Assembly: GCF_024124375.1 (NCBI RefSeq)
Contig: NZ_JAMXRZ010000015.1
Span: 1 to 49,890, forward strand
Origin: Klenkia sp. PcliD-1-E
Lineage (GTDB): Bacteria > Actinomycetota > Actinomycetes > Mycobacteriales > Geodermatophilaceae
DNA: 49,890 nt
Direction: 5' to 3'
Under the pieces are notes generated by a model. The model saw nothing but the letters and a program-made list of their open reading frames with translations. It was not told where the DNA came from and made no database searches. Made by a program: the position numbers and the translations under genes. Within the stretch, counting starts at the first letter, position 1. The number at the start of each line of letters is the position of its first letter. Positions 35,959 through 44,255 of the stretch are shown piece after piece.

Positions 35959-35978
35959 TTGACAGTGGTCGAACGTTC
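35959..35978 (+). promoter_or_regulatory. Consensus -35 with palindromic site before the phenol hydroxylase gene
   Basis: TTGACA at 35959-35964 is a perfect -35, followed by the palindrome GAACGTTC (35971-35978) inside a larger imperfect dyad TCGAACGTTCAA. A repressor bound there would cover the spacer. No convincing -10 is visible. The gene starts 60 bases further on. Confidence 0.5.
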
Positions 35979-36038
35979 AACGACCGTCAGGGCCAGGCCG
36001 TGACCGCGGTCACCCGGAACTCGTCGAGGAGTGCGCCC

Positions 36039-37787
36039 GTGCCCGTGGAGACCGACGTCCTGGTGGTGGGGACCGGCCCCGCCGGTGCCTCCGCCGCGCT
36101 GTTCCTGGCCACCTACGGCACCCGCGTCGTCGTCGTCACCAAGTACTCGCGGCTGTCCCAGGACCCGCGGGCGCACATCACCAACCAGCGGGCGCTGGAG
36201 ACCATGCGCGACATGGGTGTCGAGGACACCCTCATGGCGCTGGCCACCCCCTGGGAGCTGATGGGGACGACGACCTTCTGCACCTCGCTGGCCGGCGAGG
36301 AGCTGGGCCGCATCCCGAGCTGGGGCACCGACCCCGCCCGGCACGCCGACTACCAGCTGGCCAGCCCCTGCACGATGCTCGACGCCCCGCAGACGATCAC
36401 CGAGCCGGTGATGGTCAAGGCCGCCCAGGACCGCGGAGCGACGGTGCGCTTCGACACCGAGTACCTGCGGCACGTGCAGGACGACGAGGGCGTCACCACC
36501 ACCGTCCGCGACCGGTTGAGCGGCCTGGAGTACGAGATCCGCTCGAAGTACCTGGTCGGCGCCGACGGCGCGCGGTCCAAGGTCGCCGCCGACCTCGAGC
36601 TGCCCTACGAGGGCCCCGGCGCGGTGGGCGGTGCGCTGGGCATCGTGTTCAAGGCCGACCTCACCCACCTGGTCGCGCACCGGCCCTCGGTCCTGTACTG
36701 GATGCTGCAGCCGGGCGCGGAGAAGGAGGGCGTCGGCCTCGGAGTCCTCCGGATGATCAAGCCCTGGACCGAGTGGATGCTCATGTGGGGCTACGCGGTC
36801 GCCGACGGGCCGCCGGAGCTGACCGACGAGTTCGTCCGCGAGCTGGCCGTCGGGCTGGTCGGCCGGGACGACTTCGAGATGGAGGTGCTGTCCGGCTCGC
36901 CGTGGACGGTCAACCACCACTTCGCCACCACGATCGCCCGGGGCAGGGTGTTCTGCGCCGGCGACGCGGTGCACCGGCACCCGCCGACCAACGGCCTGGG
37001 TTCCAACACCTCCATCCAGGACAGCTACAACCTGGCCTGGAAGCTGGCGCACGTGATCGACGGAGCCGCGGGTCCTGCCCTGCTGGAGTCCTACGACGCC
37101 GAGCGGGCTCCGATCGCGCGCCAGGTCGTCGAGCGGGCGAACCAGTCGATCGCCGACACCGGCCGGATCATGGCCGCCCTGGAGCTCACCGACACCACCG
37201 ACACCGAGGCCCTCGAGCGCCAGCTCGCGCTGCGCCGGGCGCCGGGGCCCGAGGGGGACAAGGTGCGCGCCGCCGTGCGGGAGGCCATCGCCTACAAGGC
37301 CTACGAGTTCGACGCGCACGGCGTGGAGCACAACCAGCGCTACGCCTCGTCCGCCGTCGTCCCCGACGGCACCGACATGCCGCCCTACCGCCGCGACCAC
37401 CAGCTCTACGCCCAGCCCACCACCTGGCCCGGCGCCAAGCTGCCGCACGCCTGGGTCACCCGCGGCGGCCGGGAGGTCTCCACCCTGGACCTGGTCGGGA
37501 AGGGCAGGTTCGCCGTCGTCACCGGGGTCGGCGGCGAGGCATGGCTGGACGCCGCCGCGTCGCTGGGCGCGGAGCGCGGCCTGGACATCACGCCGGTCGC
37601 CATCGGGCCGGGCCTGCCCTACGACGACCCCTACGGCACCTGGGCCGACCTCCGCGAGATCGCCGACGGCGGCTGCCTGCTGGTCCGGCCCGACTGCTAC
37701 GTCGCCGCCCGGCACCTCGAGGCACCCGGGGACGGCGCGCAGGAGTGGCTGGCCGGTGCGCTGGACCAGGTGCTGGGGCGCCGCTGA
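36039..37787 (+). CDS. TfdB-like FAD monooxygenase (phenol/chlorophenol hydroxylase)
   Basis: A 582-residue class A flavoprotein hydroxylase. ETDVLVVGTGPAGASAALFL is the dinucleotide fold at the start; AHITNQRALE, LASPCTMLDAPQT and FCAGDAVHRHPPTNGLGSNT lead to the second FAD motif; a thioredoxin-like C-terminal domain begins near WPGAKLPHAW. The similarity to 2,4-dichlorophenol 6-monooxygenase (TfdB) is extensive along the whole length, so ring hydroxylation of a phenol with NADPH and oxygen is expected; chlorinated substrates are possible but unproven. The GTG at 36039 has GAGGAG 7 bases upstream; GTG 36000 is an alternative. The 88-bp palindromic element begins 5 bases past the stop. Confidence 0.88.
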   Translation: MPVETDVLVVGTGPAGASAALFLATYGTRVVVVTKYSRLSQDPRAHITNQRALETMRDMGVEDTLMALATPWELMGTTTFCTSLAGEELGRIPSWGTDPARHADYQLASPCTMLDAPQTITEPVMVKAAQDRGATVRFDTEYLRHVQDDEGVTTTVRDRLSGLEYEIRSKYLVGADGARSKVAADLELPYEGPGAVGGALGIVFKADLTHLVAHRPSVLYWMLQPGAEKEGVGLGVLRMIKPWTEWMLMWGYAVADGPPELTDEFVRELAVGLVGRDDFEMEVLSGSPWTVNHHFATTIARGRVFCAGDAVHRHPPTNGLGSNTSIQDSYNLAWKLAHVIDGAAGPALLESYDAERAPIARQVVERANQSIADTGRIMAALELTDTTDTEALERQLALRRAPGPEGDKVRAAVREAIAYKAYEFDAHGVEHNQRYASSAVVPDGTDMPPYRRDHQLYAQPTTWPGAKLPHAWVTRGGREVSTLDLVGKGRFAVVTGVGGEAWLDAAASLGAERGLDITPVAIGPGLPYDDPYGTWADLREIADGGCLLVRPDCYVAARHLEAPGDGAQEWLAGALDQVLGRR

Positions 37788-37791
37788 CCGG

Positions 37792-37879
37792 CGTGGATCA
37801 GGTGGGACGACGAATGTGCATCCTCAGCCACCGACGTCGGCGGCGGAGGATGCACGCTGGTCGTCCCACCTGATCCACG
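37792..37879 (-). repeat. 88-bp palindromic element, copy A
   Basis: Two 34-base arms (37792-37825 and 37846-37879) pair except for a central 4-base block, giving a 20-bp stem, a 4x4 internal loop and a 10-bp stem. The 20-base loop has the palindrome CCGACGTCGG (37831-37840). Read on the minus strand, its first arm is identical over all 34 bases to the first arm of copy B at 45911. It sits 4 bases after a stop codon and touches a truncated gene on its other side. Confidence 0.92.
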
Positions 37880-38120
37880 GTCGTCGCCCACGGTCTCGGG
37901 CGACGTCCAGGTGCTCATGTCGACGATCAGCGCGTCGTCGCCGGGACCCCGGACGGCGGTGGCGTCGCCGTCCTCGGTCTGCAGTCGCCGGACGAAGCCC
38001 GGGGCGGCGTCGCCGGCCGCGTCGACCGGCTCGAGCAGGTCGACGGGACCGGCCAACCGGGCCGAGGTCAGTGGATCGACGGGCAGCGCGATCGAGCTGG
38101 GCGAGGTGGTGACCGGTCAC
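37880..38120 (-). pseudogene. Decayed DUF3291-family gene, frameshifted and truncated
   Basis: Reading leftward from a GTG at 38120 gives VTGHHLAQLD, then the homologous reading continues in another frame as SIALPVDPLTSARLAG, PVDLLEPVDAAGDAAPGFVR and RLQTEDGDATAVRGPGDDAL, ending IVDMSTWTSPETVGD. This order (HLAQL, DAAPGFVwRLQ, DDxLIVxMSxW) is that of DUF3291 proteins, which normally continue for about 50 more residues with a conserved FVY...H...RR.EWF segment that is missing. A frameshift near residue 10 and the abrupt end exactly at the palindromic element show that it is a remnant. The stretch up to HelD (38121-38207) holds the palindromes GTGACCGGTCAC (38109-38120) and GGTGATCACC (38140-38149) and no gene. 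Confidence 0.65.
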
Positions 38121-38207
38121 GGCGCGGACCCTGGCGCGCGGTGATCACCGTTCGGCAGGTTCTGCGACTACCTTCGACGGGCCCGCGCACTAGGAGGAGA
38201 CCTGCAC

Positions 38208-40493
38208 GTGTCGAGCACCGTCCCGAACCTCGCCGAGGAGCAGGAGCACGTCACCGGCCTCTACGCCCGGTTGGACGCTGCCCGCGAGCTGGCGGTCACC
38301 CGCCGGCAGCAGGCGATCTCGGCGCCGCTGGTGGACAACCCGCAGGCGATGGGGGAGAAGGAGGCCGCGGTCCGGTTCCACGGCACCCGGATCGTGCAGC
38401 TGGACGCCGCCGAGGCCGGGCTGGTGCTGGGCCGGCTGGACCGGGAGTCCTCCCCGCAGCCGCTCTACGTCGGGCGCACCGGCCTGCCCGCCGACGACGC
38501 CGGCGGTGACCCGGCCCTGGTGGACTGGCGCGCCCCGGCCAGCCGGCCCTTCTACACCGCCACCCCGTTCCGGCCCGAGGGCATCACCCGGCGCCGGCAC
38601 ATCCGCACCCTGGGCCGGACGGTCACCGGCATCGACGACGAGGTGCTGGTGCTGGCCGAGGGCGAGGAGGCCGACGACCGCGGGCTGACCGGCGAGGCGG
38701 CGCTGCTGCGCGCGCTGACCGCCGAGCGGACCGGCCGGATGACCGACATCGTGCGGACCATCCAGGCCGAGCAGGACGCGATCATCCGCTCGGACGCCCG
38801 CGGCATCCTGGTCGTGCAGGGCGGCCCGGGCACCGGCAAGACCGCGGTGGCGCTGCACCGGGCGGCCTACCTGCTCTACACCCACCGCGACCGGCTGGCC
38901 CGCAGCGGCCTGCTCGTCGTCGGCCCCACCCCGACCTTCCTGCGCTACATCGCCGACGTGCTGCCGGCCCTCGGCGAGACCGGCGTGGTCATGGCCGGCC
39001 TGGGCGACCTGCGGCCGGGGCTGTCGACCACGCTGGTCGACGAGCCGGCCGTCGCCGAGGTCAAGGGGCGCCTCGCCATGGCCGAGGTGGTCGCGACCGC
39101 CGTGAAGGACCGGCAGGGCGTGCTGCGCGGCACCCGCGAGCTGGTCGTCGACCGGGAGCGCATCCGGCTCCGCGCGGGTGACGTCGCGAAGGTGCGCACC
39201 CAGGCGCGGCGGGCGTCGCGGCTGCACAACCTGGCCCGCCCCGCCTTCTACCGGGGCCTGGTCGACCTGCTGGCCCAGCGGGTGGCCGACCGGCTGGGGT
39301 CCGACGTCCGTGGCGGGGAGAACCTGCTCGACGCCGAGGACCGCCGCGCGCTGCGCCGGGAGATCGCCGGGGAGCCGGCGGTGGTGGACCTGGTCGAGGA
39401 GCTGTGGCCGCTGCTCACGCCCGAGGACCTGCTGCGGGACCTGTTCGCCTCCCCGGAGCGGCTGGCCCGGGCCGCGAAGGGGCTGTCCGAGGCCGACCGC
39501 GCGCTGCTGGTGCGCGACGCCGACGCGCCGTGGACGGTGTCCGACGTCCCGCTGCTCGAGGAGGCCGACGAGCTGCTCGGGGTCGACGACTCCGCGGAGC
39601 GGGCCGCCGCGGCGCGCCGGCGGCAGGCGGGGCTGGACGAGGCGCAGCGGGTCCTGGACCTGCTGCACGGGTCCCGGTCGCACGACGCGGACGACGACGA
39701 GGAGTCCGAGGAGCTGATGGCCGGCGACCTGCTGGACGCCGAGGGCCTGGCCGCCCGCGCCGACGAGGCCGACTACCGCTCCACCGCCGAGCGGGCCGCC
39801 GCCGACCGCACCTGGACCTTCGGGCACGTGGTCGTGGACGAGGCGCAGGAGCTGTCGGCGATGGCCTGGCGGGTGCTGGCCCGCAAGTGCCCGACGCTGT
39901 CGATGACGGTGGTCGGGGACCTGGCGCAGACCGGGACGCTCGGCGGGGCGGACAGCTGGGCCGAGGTGCTCACCCCGCACGCCCGCACCCAGTGGCGCCA
40001 GGCGGTGCTCACGGTCAACTACCGGACGCCGACCGAGATCATGGAGGTCGCCGCCGACGTGCTCGCGGCGTCCGGGTCGTCGCTGGAGGCGCCCCGCTCG
40101 GTGCGCAGCAGCGGTGAGCCGCCGACCGCCGAGCGGGTGGCCTCGGCCGACCTGATGGACCGGGTCGCCGAGGTGACGGCGGACCTGGCCGGCAAGGGGG
40201 GGACGGCGGCGGTCGTCGTGCCGCCGTCGCTGTTCGACGCCGCCGTGGCCGCGCTGCCCGAAGCAACCGCGGGGGCGGACGCCGACTCCTCGGCCGGGCC
40301 GGTGCTGCTGCGCCCGGCGGAGGCCAAGGGGCTGGAGTTCGACTCGGTGGTGCTGGTGGAGCCGGCGGCGGTGCTGGCCGAGGGCGTGCGCGGGGACTCC
40401 GACCTCTACGTCGCGCTGACCCGCGCCACGCAACGGCTCGCCGTCCTGCACGCGCAGGAGCTGCCCGACAGCATGTCCCGCCTCACCGACTGA
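38208..40493 (+). CDS. helR: HelD/HelR-type RNA polymerase recycling ATPase
   Basis: A 761-residue superfamily 1 (UvrD-like) motor. The Walker A motif VVQGGPGTGKTAVALH lies near residue 205; VVVDEAQELS is Walker B; TVVGDLAQTGTLGG, VNYRTPTEIME, EAKGLEFDSVVLVEP and YVALTRATQRL are the later helicase motifs. An N-terminal coiled-coil arm (EEQEHVTGLYARLD...) precedes VDWRAPASRPFYTATP, the hallmark of HelD proteins, which pry open stalled RNA polymerase to release nucleic acids. Actinobacterial HelR versions also remove rifamycins. AGGAGGAG lies ahead of the GTG start. I see no rifamycin-associated element upstream. Confidence 0.9.
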   Translation: MSSTVPNLAEEQEHVTGLYARLDAARELAVTRRQQAISAPLVDNPQAMGEKEAAVRFHGTRIVQLDAAEAGLVLGRLDRESSPQPLYVGRTGLPADDAGGDPALVDWRAPASRPFYTATPFRPEGITRRRHIRTLGRTVTGIDDEVLVLAEGEEADDRGLTGEAALLRALTAERTGRMTDIVRTIQAEQDAIIRSDARGILVVQGGPGTGKTAVALHRAAYLLYTHRDRLARSGLLVVGPTPTFLRYIADVLPALGETGVVMAGLGDLRPGLSTTLVDEPAVAEVKGRLAMAEVVATAVKDRQGVLRGTRELVVDRERIRLRAGDVAKVRTQARRASRLHNLARPAFYRGLVDLLAQRVADRLGSDVRGGENLLDAEDRRALRREIAGEPAVVDLVEELWPLLTPEDLLRDLFASPERLARAAKGLSEADRALLVRDADAPWTVSDVPLLEEADELLGVDDSAERAAAARRRQAGLDEAQRVLDLLHGSRSHDADDDEESEELMAGDLLDAEGLAARADEADYRSTAERAAADRTWTFGHVVVDEAQELSAMAWRVLARKCPTLSMTVVGDLAQTGTLGGADSWAEVLTPHARTQWRQAVLTVNYRTPTEIMEVAADVLAASGSSLEAPRSVRSSGEPPTAERVASADLMDRVAEVTADLAGKGGTAAVVVPPSLFDAAVAALPEATAGADADSSAGPVLLRPAEAKGLEFDSVVLVEPAAVLAEGVRGDSDLYVALTRATQRLAVLHAQELPDSMSRLTD

Positions 40494-40541
40494 GCGCCCC
40501 CCGCCCCCCACCGCAGCGTTGATCAGGGAGGTTGATCGAAC

Positions 40542-40597
40542 TCCGTCCTCCCGCGCGAGATCTGGTGCAGGAGGACGGACTCCGGTGCAGGAGGACG
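40542..40597. repeat. Hairpin plus 20-base direct repeats between helR and kynA
   Basis: TCCGTCCTCC (40542-40551) pairs with GGAGGACGGA (40570-40579) over an 18-base loop, a probable shared terminator of the convergent genes. GGTGCAGGAGGACG is repeated at 40564-40577 and 40584-40597 with a 20-base period. Confidence 0.65.
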
Positions 40598-40604
40598 CCT
40601 CCGG

Positions 40605-41468
40605 TCAGCGGGCGGAGGCGCCGATGCCGGTGCGCACCTCGTAGAGCTCGGGGAAGAACGTGAGGTCCAGGGCGCGGCGGAGGAAGGCCGCACCCGAGGA
40701 GCCGCCGGTGCCGGTGGTGAAGCCGATGGTGCGCTGGACCGTGCGCAGGTGGCGGAAGCGCCAGAACTGGACGGCGTCCTCGATGTCGACGAGGTCCTCG
40801 CAGGTGGCGTAGGCGTCCCAGTGCGCGTCGGTGTCGTCGTAGACGCGGCGGACCACGGGGACCAGCTCGGGGGCGAACACCCAGGCCTTCGTGACCTCGC
40901 GGTGCAGCAGCTGCTCGGGGACGGCGTGGCCGTGCCGGGCGAGGTGGGCGAGGAAGGCGTCGTAGACGGTGGGCTCGGCGAGCAGGTCGGCCAGCACTGC
41001 GCGGGCCGTGGGGTCGGCGTCGAAGACCTCGAGCATGGCCGCGTTCTTGTTGCCGAGGATGAACTCGACGGCCCGGTACTGGTGGGACTGGAAGCCCGAG
41101 GAGCTGCCGAGCGAGCCGCGGAACTCGGCGTACTCGCTCGGGGTCAGGGTGGCCAGCACCGACCACTGCTCGGCCAGGGTCTTGAAGATGTGCTTGACCC
41201 GGGCCAGGCCCTTGCGCGCTCGAGCGGGGTCGTCGGCGTCGAGCTGGTCACGGACCGCGCGCAGCTCGTGCAGGACCAGCTTGAACCACAGCTCGGTGGT
41301 CTGGTGCTGGATGATGAACAGCAGCTCGTCGTGGTGCTCGGGCCGGCTGACCGGGTGCTGGGCGGACAGCAGGCGGTCCAGGTCGAGGTAGCCGCCGTAG
41401 GTCATGGTGTCGCGCAGGTCGGTGCGGATGCCTGCCTCGAGGGGGCGTTCGCCCGCGTGCTCGCTCAT
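40605..41468 (-). CDS. kynA: Tryptophan 2,3-dioxygenase
   Basis: A 287-residue haem enzyme that opens the indole ring of tryptophan to N-formylkynurenine. Counting from the ATG at 41468, the active-site residues fall exactly where they do in Xanthomonas TDO: F51 and H55 in FIIQHQTTELWFK, R117, S124, haem ligand H240 in RFRH and T254 in TTGTGGS, supporting this start over the GTG at 41483. CACGAT lies 6 bases upstream. No kynureninase or formamidase gene is adjacent. The EEP-hydrolase gene is 33 bases upstream on the same strand. Confidence 0.96.
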   Translation of the reverse strand: MSEHAGERPLEAGIRTDLRDTMTYGGYLDLDRLLSAQHPVSRPEHHDELLFIIQHQTTELWFKLVLHELRAVRDQLDADDPARARKGLARVKHIFKTLAEQWSVLATLTPSEYAEFRGSLGSSSGFQSHQYRAVEFILGNKNAAMLEVFDADPTARAVLADLLAEPTVYDAFLAHLARHGHAVPEQLLHREVTKAWVFAPELVPVVRRVYDDTDAHWDAYATCEDLVDIEDAVQFWRFRHLRTVQRTIGFTTGTGGSSGAAFLRRALDLTFFPELYEVRTGIGASAR

Positions 41469-41501
41469 CCCCGCATCGTGCACCCTGCCTGGTCGCGGCC
41501 C

Positions 41502-42296
41502 TCAGAGGTCGAGCACCAGGGGCCGGTGGTCGGAGACGACCGGATCGGCGACCACCTCGAAGCGCCGGACCGCGTCGACGTCGGAGACGAGCGCGTAGCT
41601 CGCGTGCCGCACCGCCCTGGGGTAGAGGTGGGTGCGGGTGTCGGCCGTGCCGACGAGGTCGCGCAGGCCGGTGCCGGCCAGCACGGCGAAGGTCTCCGAG
41701 TCCGGCAGCAGGTTGAGGTCACCCACCAGGACGCCGAGGTCGCCGGGCCGGCGGACCCGCTCGACGACCTCGGCGATGCGCTGCGCCTGCGACCGTCGCA
41801 GGTCGGTGTCGCCCTTGCCGCTGCGCTCGCGGACGCCGTGGGTGTGCACCACGACGACGGGCCGGCCGCCGTCCGGGTCGACGACGCGCACGGCCTGCGC
41901 CAGGCGCGGCCGGCCCTCGGGCGGCCACTCGTCGTGCGCGGCGAACCCGCCGACGACGTGCTCCGCGTGGAGCCCGACCACCGGGAGCCCGTGGCGGACG
42001 AACACGGCCTGGCCGAACAGCTGACGGTGCCGGGTGCCGTCCTCGTCGACCACCGGCCCGGTGTCGAAGGTGACGAAGTGCGCCTCGTGGCCGGGCAGCA
42101 CGGCGTGGACGTCGGCGAGCAGGTCGGAGCGCTGGCGCAGCGTGCGGTCGCCGTCGGCGTAGGTCACCCAGCCGTGGTGCGTCGCCGAGCTGGTGACCTC
42201 CTGCAGGCACAGCACGTCGGCCCCGACGGCGGGGAGCCAGGCGAGCAGGGCGTCCAGCTCGACCCCGCACCAGGCGTTGAGGCTGACGACGCGCAC
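41502..42296 (-). CDS. Endonuclease/exonuclease/phosphatase family protein
   Basis: A 264-residue EEP-superfamily hydrolase. Core motifs are SLNAWC at the first strand, CLQEVTSS (metal glutamate), VVVHTHG, GDLNLLPDSETF (DxN) and the terminal SDHRPLVLDL (catalytic DH). These residues make a metal-dependent phosphodiesterase or phosphatase active site, but the substrate (nucleic acid, phospholipid or inositol phosphate) cannot be told. No signal peptide, so cytoplasmic. GTG start, with TACGTT (complement of 42305-42310) 8 bases upstream as a candidate leaderless -10. Confidence 0.86.
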   Translation of the reverse strand: MRVVSLNAWCGVELDALLAWLPAVGADVLCLQEVTSSATHHGWVTYADGDRTLRQRSDLLADVHAVLPGHEAHFVTFDTGPVVDEDGTRHRQLFGQAVFVRHGLPVVGLHAEHVVGGFAAHDEWPPEGRPRLAQAVRVVDPDGGRPVVVVHTHGVRERSGKGDTDLRRSQAQRIAEVVERVRRPGDLGVLVGDLNLLPDSETFAVLAGTGLRDLVGTADTRTHLYPRAVRHASYALVSDVDAVRRFEVVADPVVSDHRPLVLDL

Positions 42297-42378
42297 GGCC
42301 GCCGAACGTAGCGTCGCCCGCCGGCCCCAGGACGAGCGGGCCCCCGCGGGGACGTCAGCCGTCGATGCAAGGTGCCGC

Positions 42379-44112
42379 TCAGAACGGGGCGGGGTCCGCG
42401 ACCGGGTCGTGCGGTGGCGGTGGCGGGTGCCCGAGGTCGAGGACGCGACCCTCGCCCGGTGGTCGGGTGACGACGGTGCCGCCGCCGGGCGTGGTGACGT
42501 GCAGGGTGCCGTCGGCGTCGAGGGCGAAGCGCCAGGCCCCGGCGAAGGTCTTCAGCCGGTGGTGCCGCCGGCAGAGCAGCACCAGGTTGCGCACGGAGGT
42601 GCGCCCGCCGGCCGCCGGGTCGCGGTGGTCGTAGGGGACGACGTGGTCGGCGTCGGTGCGCAAAGCGACCTGGCGGCAACCGGGGAAGCGGCAGTGCCGG
42701 TCGCGGGCGCGCAGGTACCGGTACTGGGCGGCCGTGGGGGTGTAGCCGACGGCCGGTGGTGGCGGCCCGACGCCGCGTCCGGCCCGTGCCGCGGCGAGCA
42801 GCTCCTCCGGGGTGGCGACGGCGAGCAGCCGCCCGTGCTCGCCGGTGATCGTGAACGCCAGCTCGCCGCCGCCGGGGTGGGTGAGACCGAGCGCGTCGAT
42901 GCGCCGCAGCAGCTCCTGCACCGCGGCCGGCGACACCGGCAGCCCGCCCACGTCGCCGACCTGCGCGCCGCCGCCGGGCGCACCTGTCCCCACGGGCTCA
43001 CCGGCGGGCGCGCCTGTCCCCATGGGCTCGCCGGCGGGCGCACCTGTCCCGTCGTCGGCCGGGGGCGGATCAGTGTCCCGCGCTCGTTCGGCTCCCTGGC
43101 CCGAGGCCTGGGCTGCCGCCTGCTCCGTGGCCCCGGCTACTCGGGTGTCTGCGGCTCGCGCCTCGGCGTCGGCGAGGAGGTCACCGATGCCGGGGACGAG
43201 CAGGTCGGCGAGGTCGGCGTTGATGGTCAGGTGCGCGATGGCCGGGTCGAGCTTCTCCCACGGCCGGGTCAGCAGGGTGACCACCAGGGCCGTGCGGATC
43301 TGGCCGGCCGGGCGGTCGTCCCCCTCGGCCTGGAGCTTCCGGACGAACGCGTCGAGCTGGGCCTTGACCAGCTGCGCGTCGGCGGCGTCCAGGTGGGTCG
43401 CGCGCAGGTCGGCCAACCCGTCGCCGGTGCCCTGCACCCGGACGTCGGCCTCCCGCTTGCGCAGCGCCCTGCGCCGATCGGCAGCCTCGGGGTCGGCGGC
43501 GACCAGGGCGGCGTCGACGCGTTCGCGCAGCGTGGTGGGCGGACAACCGGCGGCGGCCCACTCGACCCCGCGTGCCGCGACCCGGTCGACCACCGCGTGG
43601 TCGACCGGGCCGCCCCACGACGCGGCCTGGTAGCGCAGCGCCCGCACCAGCACCTTCGCCCGGGTCTCGTCGATGCGGCCGTCGGCCAGCGCGTGCCACA
43701 CCACGGGCAGCTGCCGGACCAGCACCAGGTCGTCGTCGACCAGGTAGCGGGCCGAAGGCACCGACATCCGCAGCAGGACCGCGACCTCCTCGGGCAGGAA
43801 ATCATCGGCGGCCTGCAGCGACGGGTCCTGTTCGTCGGCCTCGGGGCGGGTGTCGGTGCGGGTACCGGGTGCGAAGGGCAACGGGTGCTGCGCCCCGAGG
43901 GCGGCCTTGCGCTCCACGAGCCCGGCCCGGTAGGCCGCCAACGACGCCATCTGCCGGTGGACCGAGGCGAGCTCGGCGTCGAGGTCGGCGCCCTCCAGAC
44001 CGGCGGACACGGCGAGGCCGGTCAACCGCGGCAGGACGGTCGGGCCCTCGGTGCGGTCCACGGCGAGGCGCGGGGTGATCTCCACCCAGAACCGCTGCGC
44101 CGTCGCCGTCAT
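42379..44112 (-). CDS. DUF222/HNH endonuclease-domain protein
   Basis: A 577-residue member of the actinobacterial DUF222-HNH (13E12 repeat) family. The N-terminal 300 residues are the helical DUF222 region. A low-complexity linker with decapeptide repeats follows, and the C-terminal HNH nuclease domain reads RDRHCRFPGCRQVALRTDAD, then HVVPYDH and NLVLLCRRHHRLK, with the cysteine pairs and histidines of a zinc-supported HNH fold. Such genes are multi-copy in many actinobacteria; their biological role is unsettled. The ATG at 44112 (MTATAQRFW) is preferred to one at 44175. The upstream stretch 44113-44255 contains no gene. Confidence 0.88.
   Translation of the reverse strand: MTATAQRFWVEITPRLAVDRTEGPTVLPRLTGLAVSAGLEGADLDAELASVHRQMASLAAYRAGLVERKAALGAQHPLPFAPGTRTDTRPEADEQDPSLQAADDFLPEEVAVLLRMSVPSARYLVDDDLVLVRQLPVVWHALADGRIDETRAKVLVRALRYQAASWGGPVDHAVVDRVAARGVEWAAAGCPPTTLRERVDAALVAADPEAADRRRALRKREADVRVQGTGDGLADLRATHLDAADAQLVKAQLDAFVRKLQAEGDDRPAGQIRTALVVTLLTRPWEKLDPAIAHLTINADLADLLVPGIGDLLADAEARAADTRVAGATEQAAAQASGQGAERARDTDPPPADDGTGAPAGEPMGTGAPAGEPVGTGAPGGGAQVGDVGGLPVSPAAVQELLRRIDALGLTHPGGGELAFTITGEHGRLLAVATPEELLAAARAGRGVGPPPPAVGYTPTAAQYRYLRARDRHCRFPGCRQVALRTDADHVVPYDHRDPAAGGRTSVRNLVLLCRRHHRLKTFAGAWRFALDADGTLHVTTPGGGTVVTRPPGEGRVLDLGHPPPPPHDPVADPAPF
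42976..43050 (-). repeat. 30-bp in-frame tandem repeats in the DUF222/HNH linker
   Basis: Two and a half copies of a 30-base unit (units begin at 42976, 43006 and 43036) encode GTGAPAGEPM, GTGAPAGEPV and GTGAPGGG. The codon-multiple period keeps the frame, so copy number can vary without breaking the protein. Confidence 0.88.
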
Positions 44113-44255
44113 GGACCCATTCGACCAGAGGGGTACGACATTCCCGGGCTCGTCGACAGGCCGCTGAGCAGGCAATTCTTCGGAGTCGGGTCAGCGCGGA
44201 GCGTGACGTCAGGGGGCGGCGGGTCGAGAGGGGGTCGGCCACGACGGCGGGGACG

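Noticed and set aside
38100-38207. Rifamycin-associated element upstream of the HelD/HelR gene
   Set aside because: Palindromes GTGACCGGTCAC and GGTGATCACC occur, but nothing like the long inverted repeat expected of the element.
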